Assembly: GCA_965243285.1 (NCBI GenBank)
Contig: OZ251537.1
Coordinates: 2,728,001-2,792,000, forward strand
Length of the DNA: 64,000 nucleotides
Direction of reading: 5' to 3'
From: JAHRAW01 sp965243285
GTDB taxonomy: Bacteria; Pseudomonadota; Gammaproteobacteria; Arenicellales; Poriferihabitantaceae
Below the pieces are notes generated by a model. That model was not told where the DNA came from. It saw nothing but the letters and a program-made list of their open reading frames with translations, and searched no databases. Positions 51,886 to 61,204 of the stretch are shown piece after piece (position 1 is the stretch's first letter; every line of letters begins with the position of its first letter). A program made the position numbers and the translations under genes.

Positions 51886-52133
51886 ATGAGCAATCAAAAA
51901 CTCAGCGACTTGAATGCTAATTTGAAGGAATTACTGTCCGAGATTATGGGACGACAACCCACGGCGGATGAACCTGCCGTAGAACCCCTCGAAGAATTGT
52001 TTAAAAAACCGCTCGCTTAATCTACGAGGTGGACATTGAAAATATCGATGCCACAAGGGCAGCGATGGACCGCATCTGGGATGAGTATTACAACATAGTA
52101 GATGAAATGGAAAATGATCAGGATATTGAGTAA
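51886..52133 (+). pseudogene. Small acidic protein split by a frameshift, downstream of porin 3
   Basis: The first frame gives MSNQKLSDLNANLKELLSEI … PLEELFKKPLA, stopping at 52020. Shifting one base at the A6 run (about 52003-52008) continues as ARLIYEVDIENIDATRAAMD RIWDEYYNIVDEM to a stop at 52133. The two parts together form a plausible 82-residue helical acidic protein. Function unrecognised; the A-run is a typical slippage or sequencing-error site, and programmed frameshifting is conceivable. Confidence 0.45.
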
Positions 52134-52213
52134 TCAGCCCACCAAAACTGGCTAAAAGATGCCAGTTTTGACTCCCCCCACAAGATGAAGCGGGGGGGGT
52201 AAAGATAAAAAAA

Positions 52214-52240
52214 CCACCGAGCAATCGGTGGTTTTTTTTT
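52214..52240 (+). terminator. Intrinsic terminator, second copy
   Basis: ACCACCGA-GCAA-TCGGTGGT plus T-run, matching 44637-44664; preceded by a GCCAGTTTTG hairpin and a C/G-run hairpin (52141-52200) of the low-complexity composite type. About 90 bases of sequence beyond it also match between the two sites. Confidence 0.85.
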
Positions 52241-52327
52241 CGCCCAAACAATCCCCAAACAACACCAGCAAAACAAACCCCACAAATCAAAAACAGAAAA
52301 CCCGACCAACACCACCCCCCATAAAAC

Positions 52328-52641
52328 CTATGAGAAAAATTTGATGAAGGTTATCAAAGATATTATCATGGTCATAATCATCCCAATCAGCATAAAAATC
52401 GCAGTGCCAATCAGCCATAAAACATGAGATCGTGATATTTTCGTTGTGGATGCGCCATTGCCGTCTTGGATTTGATTGTTGTCAGATGGGGGCGTGTTTA
52501 TCCGCTGCGGGCTGATTTTTGGCCAGCATTGGCACGGTTTTTGGCGGCGCTGGCGCACTTTTTCGCCCCGAGTGGGCGATTTTTGGCGGCCGGCGGGCGC
52601 TTTTGGATGGCACCCGTTTGTTTTTGGGCGGTTTGCGGCAT
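52328..52641 (-). pseudogene. Broken coiled-coil membrane protein (copy b, downstream of porin 3)
   Basis: Starts MPQTAQKQTGAIQKRPPAAK at 52641, then stops after about 47 codons. A second frame ends with the membrane segment SHVLWLIGTAIFMLIGMIMT MIISLITFIKFFS. The coiled-coil middle is missing. It has the same N-terminal and C-terminal layout as the intact tandem copies. Confidence 0.65.
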
Positions 52642-52967
52642 GGAGGAGGATTTTGGGTGGATTGGGTGGCGGGGCTAAATGAAATAGCGGGCGGACATAA
52701 ATGGCGGCTAAGTCGGGCAAACATAGCAGATTGGCGGCGGTTGGGGCGGGGTTTTATTGGGTGTCGCCGCTTGTTTCGATGACCACAAACTTGGTTTATC
52801 GATATTTGGTTTATCGGTGAGGCAGGTATCCCAATGATGTAGACATCCAAATTAGAATCCCAACCAGCCCAACCAGCCCAACCAGCCCAACCAGCCCAAC
52901 CTCAAAACCGAAACAACAAACACCCCGCCCGCTAAAACCCAGCAACCGCCGCCGCCCCGCAAACCCA
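52642..52967. other. Intergenic stretch between coiled-coil copies b and c
   Basis: Contains the AAATGGCGGCTAAGTCGGGC block seen upstream of copy a, a TTTATCGATATTTGGTTTATCG direct repeat (about 52793-52815, quoted unit TTTGGTTTATCG) and a tandem CAACCAGCCC array (52858-52900). No gene is supported. Confidence 0.45.
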
Positions 52968-53609
52968 TCAAAAAAATTCAATGGCGGTGAAAAACAAACC
53001 CATCACGGCAATCATCGTACCCACCGCCTTCCAAATGGAAGATTTGGTTTCCTTCAAAATGCCATCAACCCGACTCCCCATAGATTCTTCCATTTTTTCA
53101 AACTTCGCATCCACGCGAGCGAACTTCTCATCCACGCGAGCGAAATCGGCGTTCATTTCAGTCCGCAAGGTAGCGAAGCCGGCGGCAGTTTCAGACCGCA
53201 AGTTGCTAATATCGGCATCCACGCGGGCGAAACCGGCGTTCATGTCGGCTCGCAAGGTAGCGAAACCGGCGGCAGTTTCAGACCGCAAGTTGCCAATATC
53301 GGCATCCACACGAGCAAACCCGGCGTTCATGTCGGCTCGGACGCCGCTGACTTTTGTGTCTACGGCGACGCCGACGTTGCGGATTTCGGCTTTGATTTCG
53401 CGTTGCTCGTCTTCTATGCGGTCGAGGCGCCATTCGATGGTGGTTTTGGATGCGCCATTATGGCCATTGCCGTCTTGGGCCTGATTGTTGTCAGACTGGG
53501 GCGGATTTTTGGCGACTTCGGCATGTTTTTGGGCCGCGCTGGCGCGTTTTTTGGCGGCCGGCGGGCGCTTTTGGATGGCCTCGGGTGGTTTTTGGGCGGT
53601 TTGCGGCAT
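52968..53609 (-). CDS. Coiled-coil protein with C-terminal membrane anchor (copy c)
   Basis: 213 residues. The N-terminus is Ala/Lys/Pro rich (MPQTAQKPPEAIQKRPPAAK), followed by IEWRLDRIEDEQREIKAEIR and a coiled coil of 11-residue repeats (ARVDADIGNLR, SETAAGFATLR, ADMNAGF). The C-terminus is a single membrane span (KAVGTMIAVMGLFFTAIEFF). It resembles the CCDC90/DUF1640-like organisation: cytoplasmic or periplasmic rod tethered to a membrane. No known function assigned. Third gene downstream from porin 2, same strand. Confidence 0.75.
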   Translation of the reverse strand: MPQTAQKPPEAIQKRPPAAKKRASAAQKHAEVAKNPPQSDNNQAQDGNGHNGASKTTIEWRLDRIEDEQREIKAEIRNVGVAVDTKVSGVRADMNAGFARVDADIGNLRSETAAGFATLRADMNAGFARVDADISNLRSETAAGFATLRTEMNADFARVDEKFARVDAKFEKMEESMGSRVDGILKETKSSIWKAVGTMIAVMGLFFTAIEFF

Positions 53610-53751
53610 GGGGTGGGATTGGCTGATGGGCTGATGGGCTGATGGGGTGATGGTGATAAATGTCGGCCGGGTGGACGATTTTAGCAGATGGGCGGGTTAC
53701 TCGCTGTCTGGTAAAACCGAGCAACCGCCGCCGCCCGTCCGCTAAAACCCA

Positions 53752-54393
53752 TCAAAAAAATTCAATGGCGGTGAAAAACAAACCCATCACGGCAATCATC
53801 GTACCCACCGCCTTCCAAATGGAAGATTTGGTTTCCTTCAAAATGCCATCAACCCGACTCCCCATAGATTCTTCCATCTTTTCAAACTTCGCATCCACGC
53901 GAGCAAAACTGGCGGCCACATCAGACCGCAAGGCGTTTGTGTCAGACCGCAAGGTAGCGACCTCTGCTTTCATTTCAGACCGCAAGGAGCCGACCTCTGC
54001 TTTTATTTCAGACCGCAAGGAGGCAATCTCGCCATCTACACGAGCGAAACCGGCGTTCATGTCAGACCGCAAGTTTCTAATATCGGCATCCACACGAGCA
54101 AACCCGGCGTTCATGTCGGCTCGCACGCCGCTGACTTTTGTGTCTACGGCGACGCCGACGTTGCGGATTTCGGCTTTGATTTCGCGTTGCTCGTCTTCTA
54201 TGCGGTCGAGGCGCCATTCGATGGTGGTTTTGGATGCGCCATTATGGCCATTGCCGTCTTGGACCTGATTGTTGCCAGACTGGGGCGGGTTTTGGGCAAC
54301 TTCGGCATGTTTTTGGGCCGCGCTGGCGCGCTTTTTGGCGGCCGGCGGGCGCTTTTGGATGGCCTCGGGTGGTTTTTGGGCGGTTTGCGGCAT
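53752..54393 (-). CDS. Coiled-coil protein with C-terminal membrane anchor (copy d)
   Basis: 213 residues with the same N- and C-terminal ends as copy c. The middle has a different arrangement of repeats (MNAGFARVDGE, IASLRSEIKAE, VGSLRSEMKAE, VATLRSDTNAL, RSDVAASFARV), replacing the SETAAG units by SEMKAE units. Variation by unit exchange inside a constant frame is evident. Confidence 0.75.
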   Translation of the reverse strand: MPQTAQKPPEAIQKRPPAAKKRASAAQKHAEVAQNPPQSGNNQVQDGNGHNGASKTTIEWRLDRIEDEQREIKAEIRNVGVAVDTKVSGVRADMNAGFARVDADIRNLRSDMNAGFARVDGEIASLRSEIKAEVGSLRSEMKAEVATLRSDTNALRSDVAASFARVDAKFEKMEESMGSRVDGILKETKSSIWKAVGTMIAVMGLFFTAIEFF

Positions 54394-54522
54394 GGGGTGG
54401 ATTGGGTGGCGGGGCTAAATGGCGGGTGGACATAAATGTCGGCGGGGTGGGTGATTTTAGCAGATGGGCGGGTTACTCGCTGTCTGGTAAAACCCAGCAA
54501 CCGCCGCCGCCCCGCAAACCCA

Positions 54523-55185
54523 TCAAAAAAATTCAATGGCGGTGAAAAACAAACCCATCACGGCAATCATCGTACCCACCGCCTTCCAAATGGAAGATTT
54601 GGTTTCCTTCAAAATGCCATCAACCCGACTCCCCATAGATTCTTCCATTTTTTCAAACTTCGCATCCACGCGAGCGAACTTCTCATCCACGCGGGCGAAC
54701 TTCTCATCCATTGTCTTGTTTACCTCGCCAAACTTCGCATCCACGCGGGCAAACCCGGCGGCAGTTTCAGACCGCAAGTTGCCAATCTCGGCATCCACGC
54801 GGGCGAAACCGGAGGTCGTTTCAGACCGCAAGTTGCTAATATCGCCATCCACGCGGGCGAAACCGGCGTTCATGTCGGCTCGCAAGGTAGCGAAACCGGC
54901 GTTCATTTCAGACCGCACGCCGCTGACTTTTGTGTCTACGGCGACGCCGACGTTGCGGATTTCGGCTTTGATTTCGCGTTGCTCGTCTTCTATGCGGTCG
55001 AGGCGCCATTCGATGGTGGTTTTGGATGCGCCATTATGGCCATTGCCGTCTTGGACCTGATTGTTGTCAGACTGGGGCGGATTTTTGGCGACTTCGGCAT
55101 GTTTTTGGGCCGCGCTGGCGCGTTTTTTGGCGGCCGGCGGGCGCTTTTGGATGGCCTCGGGTGGTTTTTGGGCGGTTTGCGGCAT
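54523..55185 (-). CDS. Coiled-coil protein with C-terminal membrane anchor (copy e)
   Basis: 220 residues, same ends as copies c and d. The repeats include SETTSGFARVD, SETAAGFARVD and EVNKTMDEKFARVDEKFARV. It is the first of the three tandem genes downstream of porin 2 (227 bases after the porin stop, beyond the terminator). An upstream extended -10 TGCTAAAAT (minus strand, about 55282-55274) may serve it. Confidence 0.75.
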   Translation of the reverse strand: MPQTAQKPPEAIQKRPPAAKKRASAAQKHAEVAKNPPQSDNNQVQDGNGHNGASKTTIEWRLDRIEDEQREIKAEIRNVGVAVDTKVSGVRSEMNAGFATLRADMNAGFARVDGDISNLRSETTSGFARVDAEIGNLRSETAAGFARVDAKFGEVNKTMDEKFARVDEKFARVDAKFEKMEESMGSRVDGILKETKSSIWKAVGTMIAVMGLFFTAIEFF

Positions 55186-55332
55186 GGGGTGGATTGGCTG
55201 ATGGGCTGATGGGCTGATGGGGTGATTGGGTGATGGGCTGATGGGGTGATGGTAATAAATGTCGGCCGGGTGGACGATTTTAGCAGATGGGCGGGTTACT
55301 CGCTGGCGTTGTTTAGGCGGACAAGTTTTGGC

Positions 55333-55363
55333 GAAAAAAAACCGGAGCGCGATGGCTCCGGTT
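55333..55363 (-). terminator. Intrinsic terminator of porin 2
   Basis: Minus-strand AACCGGAGC / GCTCCGGTT stem with a T8 run, same as after porin 3. Confidence 0.9.
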
Positions 55364-55411
55364 TCAAGGGATGGCTTGGTGGTTTAAGCCATGTGTTTTA
55401 TGCTGGCATTG

Positions 55412-57064
55412 TTAGAAGTCGAAACGCATGCCGAGCAGGTGACGTTCGCCGTCGTTTGTTCCGCTGTCGAGGCTGGTGGCTTCGTAGTACAGACGCAAAC
55501 CGCCGCCGACATTGTGATACACGCCCCAAGTTAACTGGGTTGAATCGTCGGTTTTGGGGACTGCGGGTCGTGCTGCTTGGGTTTCCACATGGTCACCAAC
55601 TCGAACATTGCGAGGATTGGGATTTTGTGGTGTGACTACGTTAGCAGCATTGCCGTTGTTGATGTCATTTGCTTGGGCCTGGGTTGTTATTTCCCGGGTA
55701 GTAGCAGCAACAGCGGCACGGGCATCTCGGCCATTGTCGGCTTGCGAATAGCCAACCAACCAAGAGGTTTTCTCGCCGATGTTGCCGCCGACATACAGAT
55801 ATTGGCTGTCGACATCAACTTCTGCCCCACTACGATTGTCTTCATCCACGTTGTGGCTTTGGAAACCGACTGTCGCATGGAAATTGCCGAAAGTACCGTT
55901 TAGCGCAAGTCCAAAACTATCGGAGTCAGGAAACTCATCAGCCGCTGCAAAGACAACTTCATCACCTGCAACCTGGTAATTGGGAGAAGCGGCCACTGCA
56001 TCCACTGCATTTACTACTGCGGCTCTCTCTTCTGGAGTTGAGTCAGCGAAAAGTTTGGTCACAGCGTCCACAGTTGTGGACACACCGTTCGCATCAGTGA
56101 CATGGTCCACAGTAATGATCCGATCGCCAACATTAATGGCACGAAGTGCTTCTACTCGATCCACAACCCTGACGAAGTTGCCTTGTGAATCAAAAACGTC
56201 ATATCCAACGGCGAAAGCAATCTCACCTCTGACATCAGCGGCTGTAGCGTCTCTTGCATCGGCCGCCTCCACAAGTGCACCTCTGGCATCAATGGCTTCT
56301 ATGGCATCGAAGCCGATTTGGGGGGTGCCCTGAATGTATGCACGCTCACCACGATCAGCACCACTCTCGGTATCATAACTACCGGCGAGGGTGATGTTGT
56401 CGGTGATGGCGAAACTCAGGCCAATACCAAATCCATCGCCGCGGATGCCTTCGGCAACATCAGCGGATTCATTACTACCATTCAAACGGGCGTCCAGTTC
56501 AAGATTAACCGGGCCGAAGGAGTTGGAGTACTTGATGGTGTTGGAAGAGCGATACAAACCGCCAGTGTTGTTGCCGCTATACAGGTGGGCGCCCAAAGTG
56601 TAAGTCGGGCTGATCAGCGTGCCAACGGTGTTGAAATAGGCGCTCCACTGATTGCCGATATCCACCCGACCAAAAGCACCGGAAATACCGACGGTAGCGA
56701 TGCGAATATCGTCTACGCCAGTTGTAGCGGTACCGTCGGTGTACTCAACAGTATCACGGTTACTATCTACAGCAGTACGAGTGGTAGAACTACCGCTACT
56801 GCTTTCTCGGTCGGTGGTGGTGGCGAACTCGTAATGACCATGCGCCGTCAGGCCATTGCCCAGATCGGCAGTGCCTCGAAGACCAAAGCGAGAAGCAACC
56901 GAGGTGATGTCAGTAGTCGACTCGCCATCGGCGGCCAAACCATTAAGATCAATGGCGTTGTTAATCCGCCCGTAGACTTCGATATCCGCATGCCCATCTT
57001 GCGCCTGCGCCACTGGCGCGATTACCACGGCTGAAACCGCGGCTGCTATGAGTTTTTTGTTCAT
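55412..57064 (-). CDS. Outer-membrane porin 2
   Basis: 550 residues, paralogue of porin 1 in opposite orientation. The same signal peptide, then QDGHADIEVYGRINN, FGLRGTADLGNGL, FGRVDIGNQWSAYFNTVGTL, NTIKYSNSFGPVNLELDARL and the end …HLLGMRFDF. It differs from porin 1 by a Ser/Thr-rich loop (SSGSSTTRTAV) at about 90-115 and a long Asp/Ala/Val insert at about 240-370, probably extracellular. Length is at the high end for porins. Leader and 5' end belong to inverted repeat arm 2. Confidence 0.92.
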   Translation of the reverse strand: MNKKLIAAAVSAVVIAPVAQAQDGHADIEVYGRINNAIDLNGLAADGESTTDITSVASRFGLRGTADLGNGLTAHGHYEFATTTDRESSSGSSTTRTAVDSNRDTVEYTDGTATTGVDDIRIATVGISGAFGRVDIGNQWSAYFNTVGTLISPTYTLGAHLYSGNNTGGLYRSSNTIKYSNSFGPVNLELDARLNGSNESADVAEGIRGDGFGIGLSFAITDNITLAGSYDTESGADRGERAYIQGTPQIGFDAIEAIDARGALVEAADARDATAADVRGEIAFAVGYDVFDSQGNFVRVVDRVEALRAINVGDRIITVDHVTDANGVSTTVDAVTKLFADSTPEERAAVVNAVDAVAASPNYQVAGDEVVFAAADEFPDSDSFGLALNGTFGNFHATVGFQSHNVDEDNRSGAEVDVDSQYLYVGGNIGEKTSWLVGYSQADNGRDARAAVAATTREITTQAQANDINNGNAANVVTPQNPNPRNVRVGDHVETQAARPAVPKTDDSTQLTWGVYHNVGGGLRLYYEATSLDSGTNDGERHLLGMRFDF

Positions 57065-57135
57065 GTAAATAGCCCTCTGTAAGGCTGGTTACCCAGCGCT
57101 GTTTAGCGGGCTATCAAAAACGGCGAATAACGCCG
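57065..57135 (-). promoter_or_regulatory. Structured porin leader (porin 2)
   Basis: Mirror of 42758-42828: TAGCCC at 57113-57108, GGGCTA at 57075-57070, inner hairpins and AGAGG in the closing stem, ATG starting at 57064. Confidence 0.6.
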
Positions 57136-57302
57136 AAAACGGGGAGTGACTTCGGTTTTATGGATGAAAAGTGGTGAAAAGTGTCGACTGGGCAAAAATT
57201 GGGGTGTTCTGCATAAGGTAAAATGGGGTTTTCGGCGGTGCGGGGTGATTTAATGCATGGATAGGTTCTGGTTTTTTGGGGTGGCAATCCGCCGACCATT
57301 AA

Positions 57303-57493
57303 TTCATCCACCATCCACCCTGACCATCCACCCACCCGACCATCCCCCTGACCATCCACCTGACCATCCACCCTAACCATCCACCCACCCGACCATCCAC
57401 CCACCCGACCATCCCCCTGACCATCCACCCGACTATCCACCCGACCATCCACCCCACCCGACCATCCACCCACCCGACCATCCACCCCACCCC
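57303..57493. repeat. Minisatellite between porin 2 and hemA copy 2
   Basis: Mirror image of 42400-42590 (units GACCATCCACCC). Identity of such a slippage-prone array in both arms points to a very recent duplication, gene conversion, or an assembly artefact. Confidence 0.85.
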
Positions 57494-57500
57494 CGTTGCG

Positions 57501-58760
57501 ATGAAAATCTTGGCCTTAGGCCTCAATCACGAAACCGCTTCCATCGAGCTGCGGGAGCGGGCGGCGTTCGCGCCTGAGGCGTTGCGGCCGGCGTTGCGCG
57601 AACTGACCGCATCCGGCGGGGTTGGCGAGGCGGCGATTTTATCGACTTGCAATCGCACCGAAATTTACTGCGGGGCGCCGACCGGCGGCTGTGGGCAAGT
57701 GCGGGATTGGTTCGCGCAGCGCGCCGGTTTTGCGGGCCAGGCAGCGCATGATTCGGTCTATGTTTTGCCCGATGAGCAAGCCGTAAAACACGCCTTTCGG
57801 GTGGCTTCGGGGCTGGATTCCATGGTGCTCGGCGAGCCGCAGATACTCGGGCAAATGAAGGCCGCATTTCACGCCGCCACTGCCGCCGGGGCCACCGGCA
57901 AAGTGTTGAATCGCCTGTTTCAGCATACTTTTTCGGTGGCTAAACAAGTGCGCACCGACACCGCCATCGGCGCCCATGCGGTGTCGGTGGCTTATGCCGG
58001 CGTGGCCTTGGCGAAGCGGGTTTTCGCGCGTTTGAGCGAGCAGACGGCGTTGCTGATTGGCGCTGGGGAGACCATCGAACTGGCGGCGCGCCACCTTAAG
58101 GAAAGCGGCCTCGGGCGCTTGATTATCGCCAATCGCTCGCTGCCCAAGGCGCGGCATTTGGCTGACATTGTGGGCGGCGAGGCGATCGCTTTGGGGCAGA
58201 TTCCGGCGCGGCTGGCGCAGGCCGATATCGTCGCCTCGGCCACCGCCAGCACATTGCCCATTCTCGGCAAAGGGGCGGTGGAGCGCGCCCTGGCCGAGCG
58301 CAAACATAAGCCGATGTTCATCTTAGACCTCGCGGTGCCGCGCGATGTGGAGCCGGAGGCAGGGCGGCTGCGCAATGTGTATTTGTACACGGTGGATGAT
58401 TTGCAGGGCGTGGTGGCGCAACATCGCAGCGCCCGAGCGCGCGCCGCCGAGGCTGCGGAAATCATCGTAGACCAGCAAGTGGTGCGCTTTATGCGTTGGA
58501 TGCGGTCGCTGGATTCGACCCCCGCCATCCGCCTGTTGCGCCAAGATTTGGACGCCATGCAACGCGCCGAGGCCGACTGCGCAGCGCGAAAAATCCGCAA
58601 CGGCGCCGACCCGCAAGCGGTGGCGCGACAATTAGCCCGCGCTTTGGCCAATAAATTCGCCCACGCCCCCAGCGCCGCCATAAAGCAAGCCCATATCGAC
58701 GGCGACGCCGAGTTGTTGCGCGCGGTGCGGCGATTATTCGGGCAATCGGGGCGGGGGTGA
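57501..58760 (+). CDS. hemA: Glutamyl-tRNA reductase (copy 2)
   Basis: Protein identical to the copy at 41133-42392 over all 419 residues, with C50 in STCNRTE and the same start beside the minisatellite. Divergent from porin 2. Confidence 0.95.
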   Translation: MKILALGLNHETASIELRERAAFAPEALRPALRELTASGGVGEAAILSTCNRTEIYCGAPTGGCGQVRDWFAQRAGFAGQAAHDSVYVLPDEQAVKHAFRVASGLDSMVLGEPQILGQMKAAFHAATAAGATGKVLNRLFQHTFSVAKQVRTDTAIGAHAVSVAYAGVALAKRVFARLSEQTALLIGAGETIELAARHLKESGLGRLIIANRSLPKARHLADIVGGEAIALGQIPARLAQADIVASATASTLPILGKGAVERALAERKHKPMFILDLAVPRDVEPEAGRLRNVYLYTVDDLQGVVAQHRSARARAAEAAEIIVDQQVVRFMRWMRSLDSTPAIRLLRQDLDAMQRAEADCAARKIRNGADPQAVARQLARALANKFAHAPSAAIKQAHIDGDAELLRAVRRLFGQSGRG

Positions 58761-58963
58761 TGGGGTCCCGGCTTAAGGTTTGGATGGGCGAGGGGTGGGC
58801 TTGTCGATTCGACTATCGATTGTCCTATCGATTCCCCCATGGATTCGGCAAAATTGCCGGCGGCTGGCGGGCCGGGCGCGCATTTTCCGGCGGTCAATGG
58901 CGGGTGGCGAGGGCGGCGCAAGCGCTGGGCGGCGTGGCGGTCGAATTCGGCCTACATTATTAA
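58760..58963 (+). CDS. Possible small protein between hemA and prfA (copy 2)
   Basis: Mirror of 40930-41133; ATG overlaps the hemA stop. No family recognised. Confidence 0.3.
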   Translation: MGSRLKVWMGEGWACRFDYRLSYRFPHGFGKIAGGWRAGRAFSGGQWRVARAAQALGGVAVEFGLHY

Positions 58964-59046
58964 CCACAACACGAACCCCATTAAAAACTAGTAATGGACA
59001 TCGATTTAATGGGGCTTGAAATCGGCTCGGGCCGGGCGCAGCGGCG

Positions 59047-60132
59047 ATGAAGGCCAGCACCGAGGATAAATTGCGGCGGCTGGTCGAGCGCCACGAGGAA
59101 ATTCTCGCCCTGCTGGCGGAGCCGGAGGTGGCTTCGGCGCCGGGGCGGTTTCGCGAGTTATCCATCGAACTGGCGGAAATCGAGCCGGTGGTGGATGGTT
59201 TTACCGACTACCGGCGGCGGCTCGAACAGGTGGAGGAAACCGCGGGCATGTTGGCGGATGATGATGCCGCCATCCGCGACTTAGCGCGCGATGAAATCCC
59301 CGCCCTGCGGGAAGGTTTGGCGGCCGGCGAGGCGGCGCTGGTGTTGTTGCTGAGGCCTAAAGAGCGCACTGATGGGCGCAATATTTTCCTCGAAATCCGC
59401 GCTGGCACCGGCGGCGATGAGGCGGCGCTGTTCGCCGGGGATTTATTCAAGATGTACCACGCGTATGCCGAGCGACGCGGCTGGCTCACGGAAATTATGA
59501 GCCGCAGCGAGGGCGAACACGGCGGCTATAAGGAAATTATCAGCCGCGTGTTGGGCGCCGGCGTGTATGCGCGGCTGAAATTCGAATCCGGCGCGCATCG
59601 CGTGCAGCGCGTGCCGGAGACCGAATCCCAAGGGCGCATTCACACTTCCGCCTGCACCGTGGCGGTGCTGGCGGAGGCCGAAGAGGTGGATGAAATCGAT
59701 ATCAACCCAGCCGATTTGCGGGTGGATACCTTTCGCGCCTCGGGGGCGGGCGGGCAGCATGTCAACAAGACCGATTCCGCCATCCGCATCACCCATGTGC
59801 CGAGCGGCGTGGTGGTGGAGTGCCAAGACCAGCGCTCGCAGCACAAAAATCGCGCCCGCGCCATGACGGCGCTGAAATCCCGCCTGTTAGAGGCGGAGAC
59901 GCAAAAACAGCGCCAGCTGGAAGCCAGCACGCGCAAATCCCTAGTCGGCAGCGGCGACCGCTCGCAGCGCATCCGCACCTACAATTTCCCCCAAGGGCGG
60001 GTGACCGACCACCGCATCGGCCTCACCTTATACAAATTGGACGATATTTTAAGCGGCGATATCGACCCGATCATCGACCCGTTGATGGCTGAACATCGCG
60101 CCGATTTGCTGGTGGCATCGGGGGATGGGTGA
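59047..60132 (+). CDS. prfA: Peptide chain release factor 1 (copy 2)
   Basis: Identical to the 361-residue copy at 39761-40846, GGQ at 235-237. Two identical copies of this essential gene 14-20 kb apart are unusual. Confidence 0.95.
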   Translation: MKASTEDKLRRLVERHEEILALLAEPEVASAPGRFRELSIELAEIEPVVDGFTDYRRRLEQVEETAGMLADDDAAIRDLARDEIPALREGLAAGEAALVLLLRPKERTDGRNIFLEIRAGTGGDEAALFAGDLFKMYHAYAERRGWLTEIMSRSEGEHGGYKEIISRVLGAGVYARLKFESGAHRVQRVPETESQGRIHTSACTVAVLAEAEEVDEIDINPADLRVDTFRASGAGGQHVNKTDSAIRITHVPSGVVVECQDQRSQHKNRARAMTALKSRLLEAETQKQRQLEASTRKSLVGSGDRSQRIRTYNFPQGRVTDHRIGLTLYKLDDILSGDIDPIIDPLMAEHRADLLVASGDG

Positions 60133-60178
60133 GGGGTTTGGGCGGTGATTTGGGCGGTGATTTTGGGCGGTGGGGGGG

Positions 60179-61057
60179 ATGGCGATGGTCGATAGGCGTG
60201 GTGAATCGGCGGCACCCATGACCATGGATCAAGCGCTGCGTTGGGCGCGGCAGCGGCTGGATGGGGTGGATGCGGAAGCGTTGTTGGGGGCTGCGGCCGG
60301 TGAAACCAGCGCCGGGTTGATCGCCGGCGGCGGGCGACGGCTGTCGGCGGCGCAAATCGAGGTATTTACCGACTGGGTGGAGCGGCGGGCGGGCGGCGAG
60401 CCGGTGGCCTATTTGATAGGGCAGCGGGAATTTTGGTCGCTGGCGTTTGCGGTGACTCCGGCGGTGCTGATTCCGCGCCCGGAATCGGAATTATTGGTGG
60501 AGTTGGCGGTGGCGCGCGCCCGGAGCGGCTGCGATAGCGTGCTGGAATTAGGCACCGGCTGCGGCGCCATCGCGCTGGCGGTGGCGAGCGAAGTACCGCA
60601 GTGCGCCATCATCGCCACCGATATTTGCCCGGCGGCGTTGGCGGTGGCAAAGCGCAATCGGCGTGCCGTGGCGCGGCAACGGTGGCTGGATTTATCGCAT
60701 GTGGATTTTCGGTTGAGCGATTGGTTTGCCGCGCTGCCGCCTCAGCGCTTCGCTTTGATTGTGGCAAACCCGCCCTACATCGCCCCAGATGACCCCCATT
60801 TGCGCGCCGGCGACCTGATATTCGAGCCGATTTCCGCCCTAATATCGCCGCCAGACGGGTTGTCGGCGTTAACCGCCATCATCGCCGCTGCCCCGCGCTA
60901 TCTCGCCGCCGCCGGCATGTTGGCGTTAGAACACGGCCACGACCAAGCCGCCGCCGTGCGTGCCTTATTCGCCCGCCATGGCTTCACCGCCATCGCCACC
61001 CACCGCGATTTAGCCGGCTGCGAGCGGGTGACATGCGGGGTGGCGGCCGCCGACTAA
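60179..61057 (+). CDS. prmC: Release factor glutamine methyltransferase (copy 2)
   Basis: Identical to the copy at 38836-39714. NPPY is at residues 197-200 counted from the ATG at 60179; a GTG at 60170 is the alternative start. Confidence 0.93.
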   Translation: MAMVDRRGESAAPMTMDQALRWARQRLDGVDAEALLGAAAGETSAGLIAGGGRRLSAAQIEVFTDWVERRAGGEPVAYLIGQREFWSLAFAVTPAVLIPRPESELLVELAVARARSGCDSVLELGTGCGAIALAVASEVPQCAIIATDICPAALAVAKRNRRAVARQRWLDLSHVDFRLSDWFAALPPQRFALIVANPPYIAPDDPHLRAGDLIFEPISALISPPDGLSALTAIIAAAPRYLAAAGMLALEHGHDQAAAVRALFARHGFTAIATHRDLAGCERVTCGVAAAD

Positions 61058-61204
61058 AAATCGCGGCGCTGGTTCTCAAAAGTTTGGCGGGCGGTGGCTA
61101 TGGGGTATCGATAGCCTGCGGATTGAGCAAATAACGATTTGCAAAAATTAAGAATCATCATTTATATTTCATGGTTCTTATAACTATTACAGACTAGGCT
61201 GCGG

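Larger units (their letters stand above)
52934..55310 (-). repeat. Three tandem ~780-bp units, each with one coiled-coil gene
   Basis: Units about 52934-53710, 53711-54486 and 54487-55310, each from GAGCAACCGCCGCCGCC-like sequence through the gene to an upstream block ending CAGATGGGCGGGTTACTCGC. Ends of the genes (first 70 and last 45 codons) are nearly identical between units, while the centre varies in number and type of 33-bp coiled-coil repeats. On the minus strand an extended -10 TGCTAAAAT lies upstream of each gene. Confidence 0.85.
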
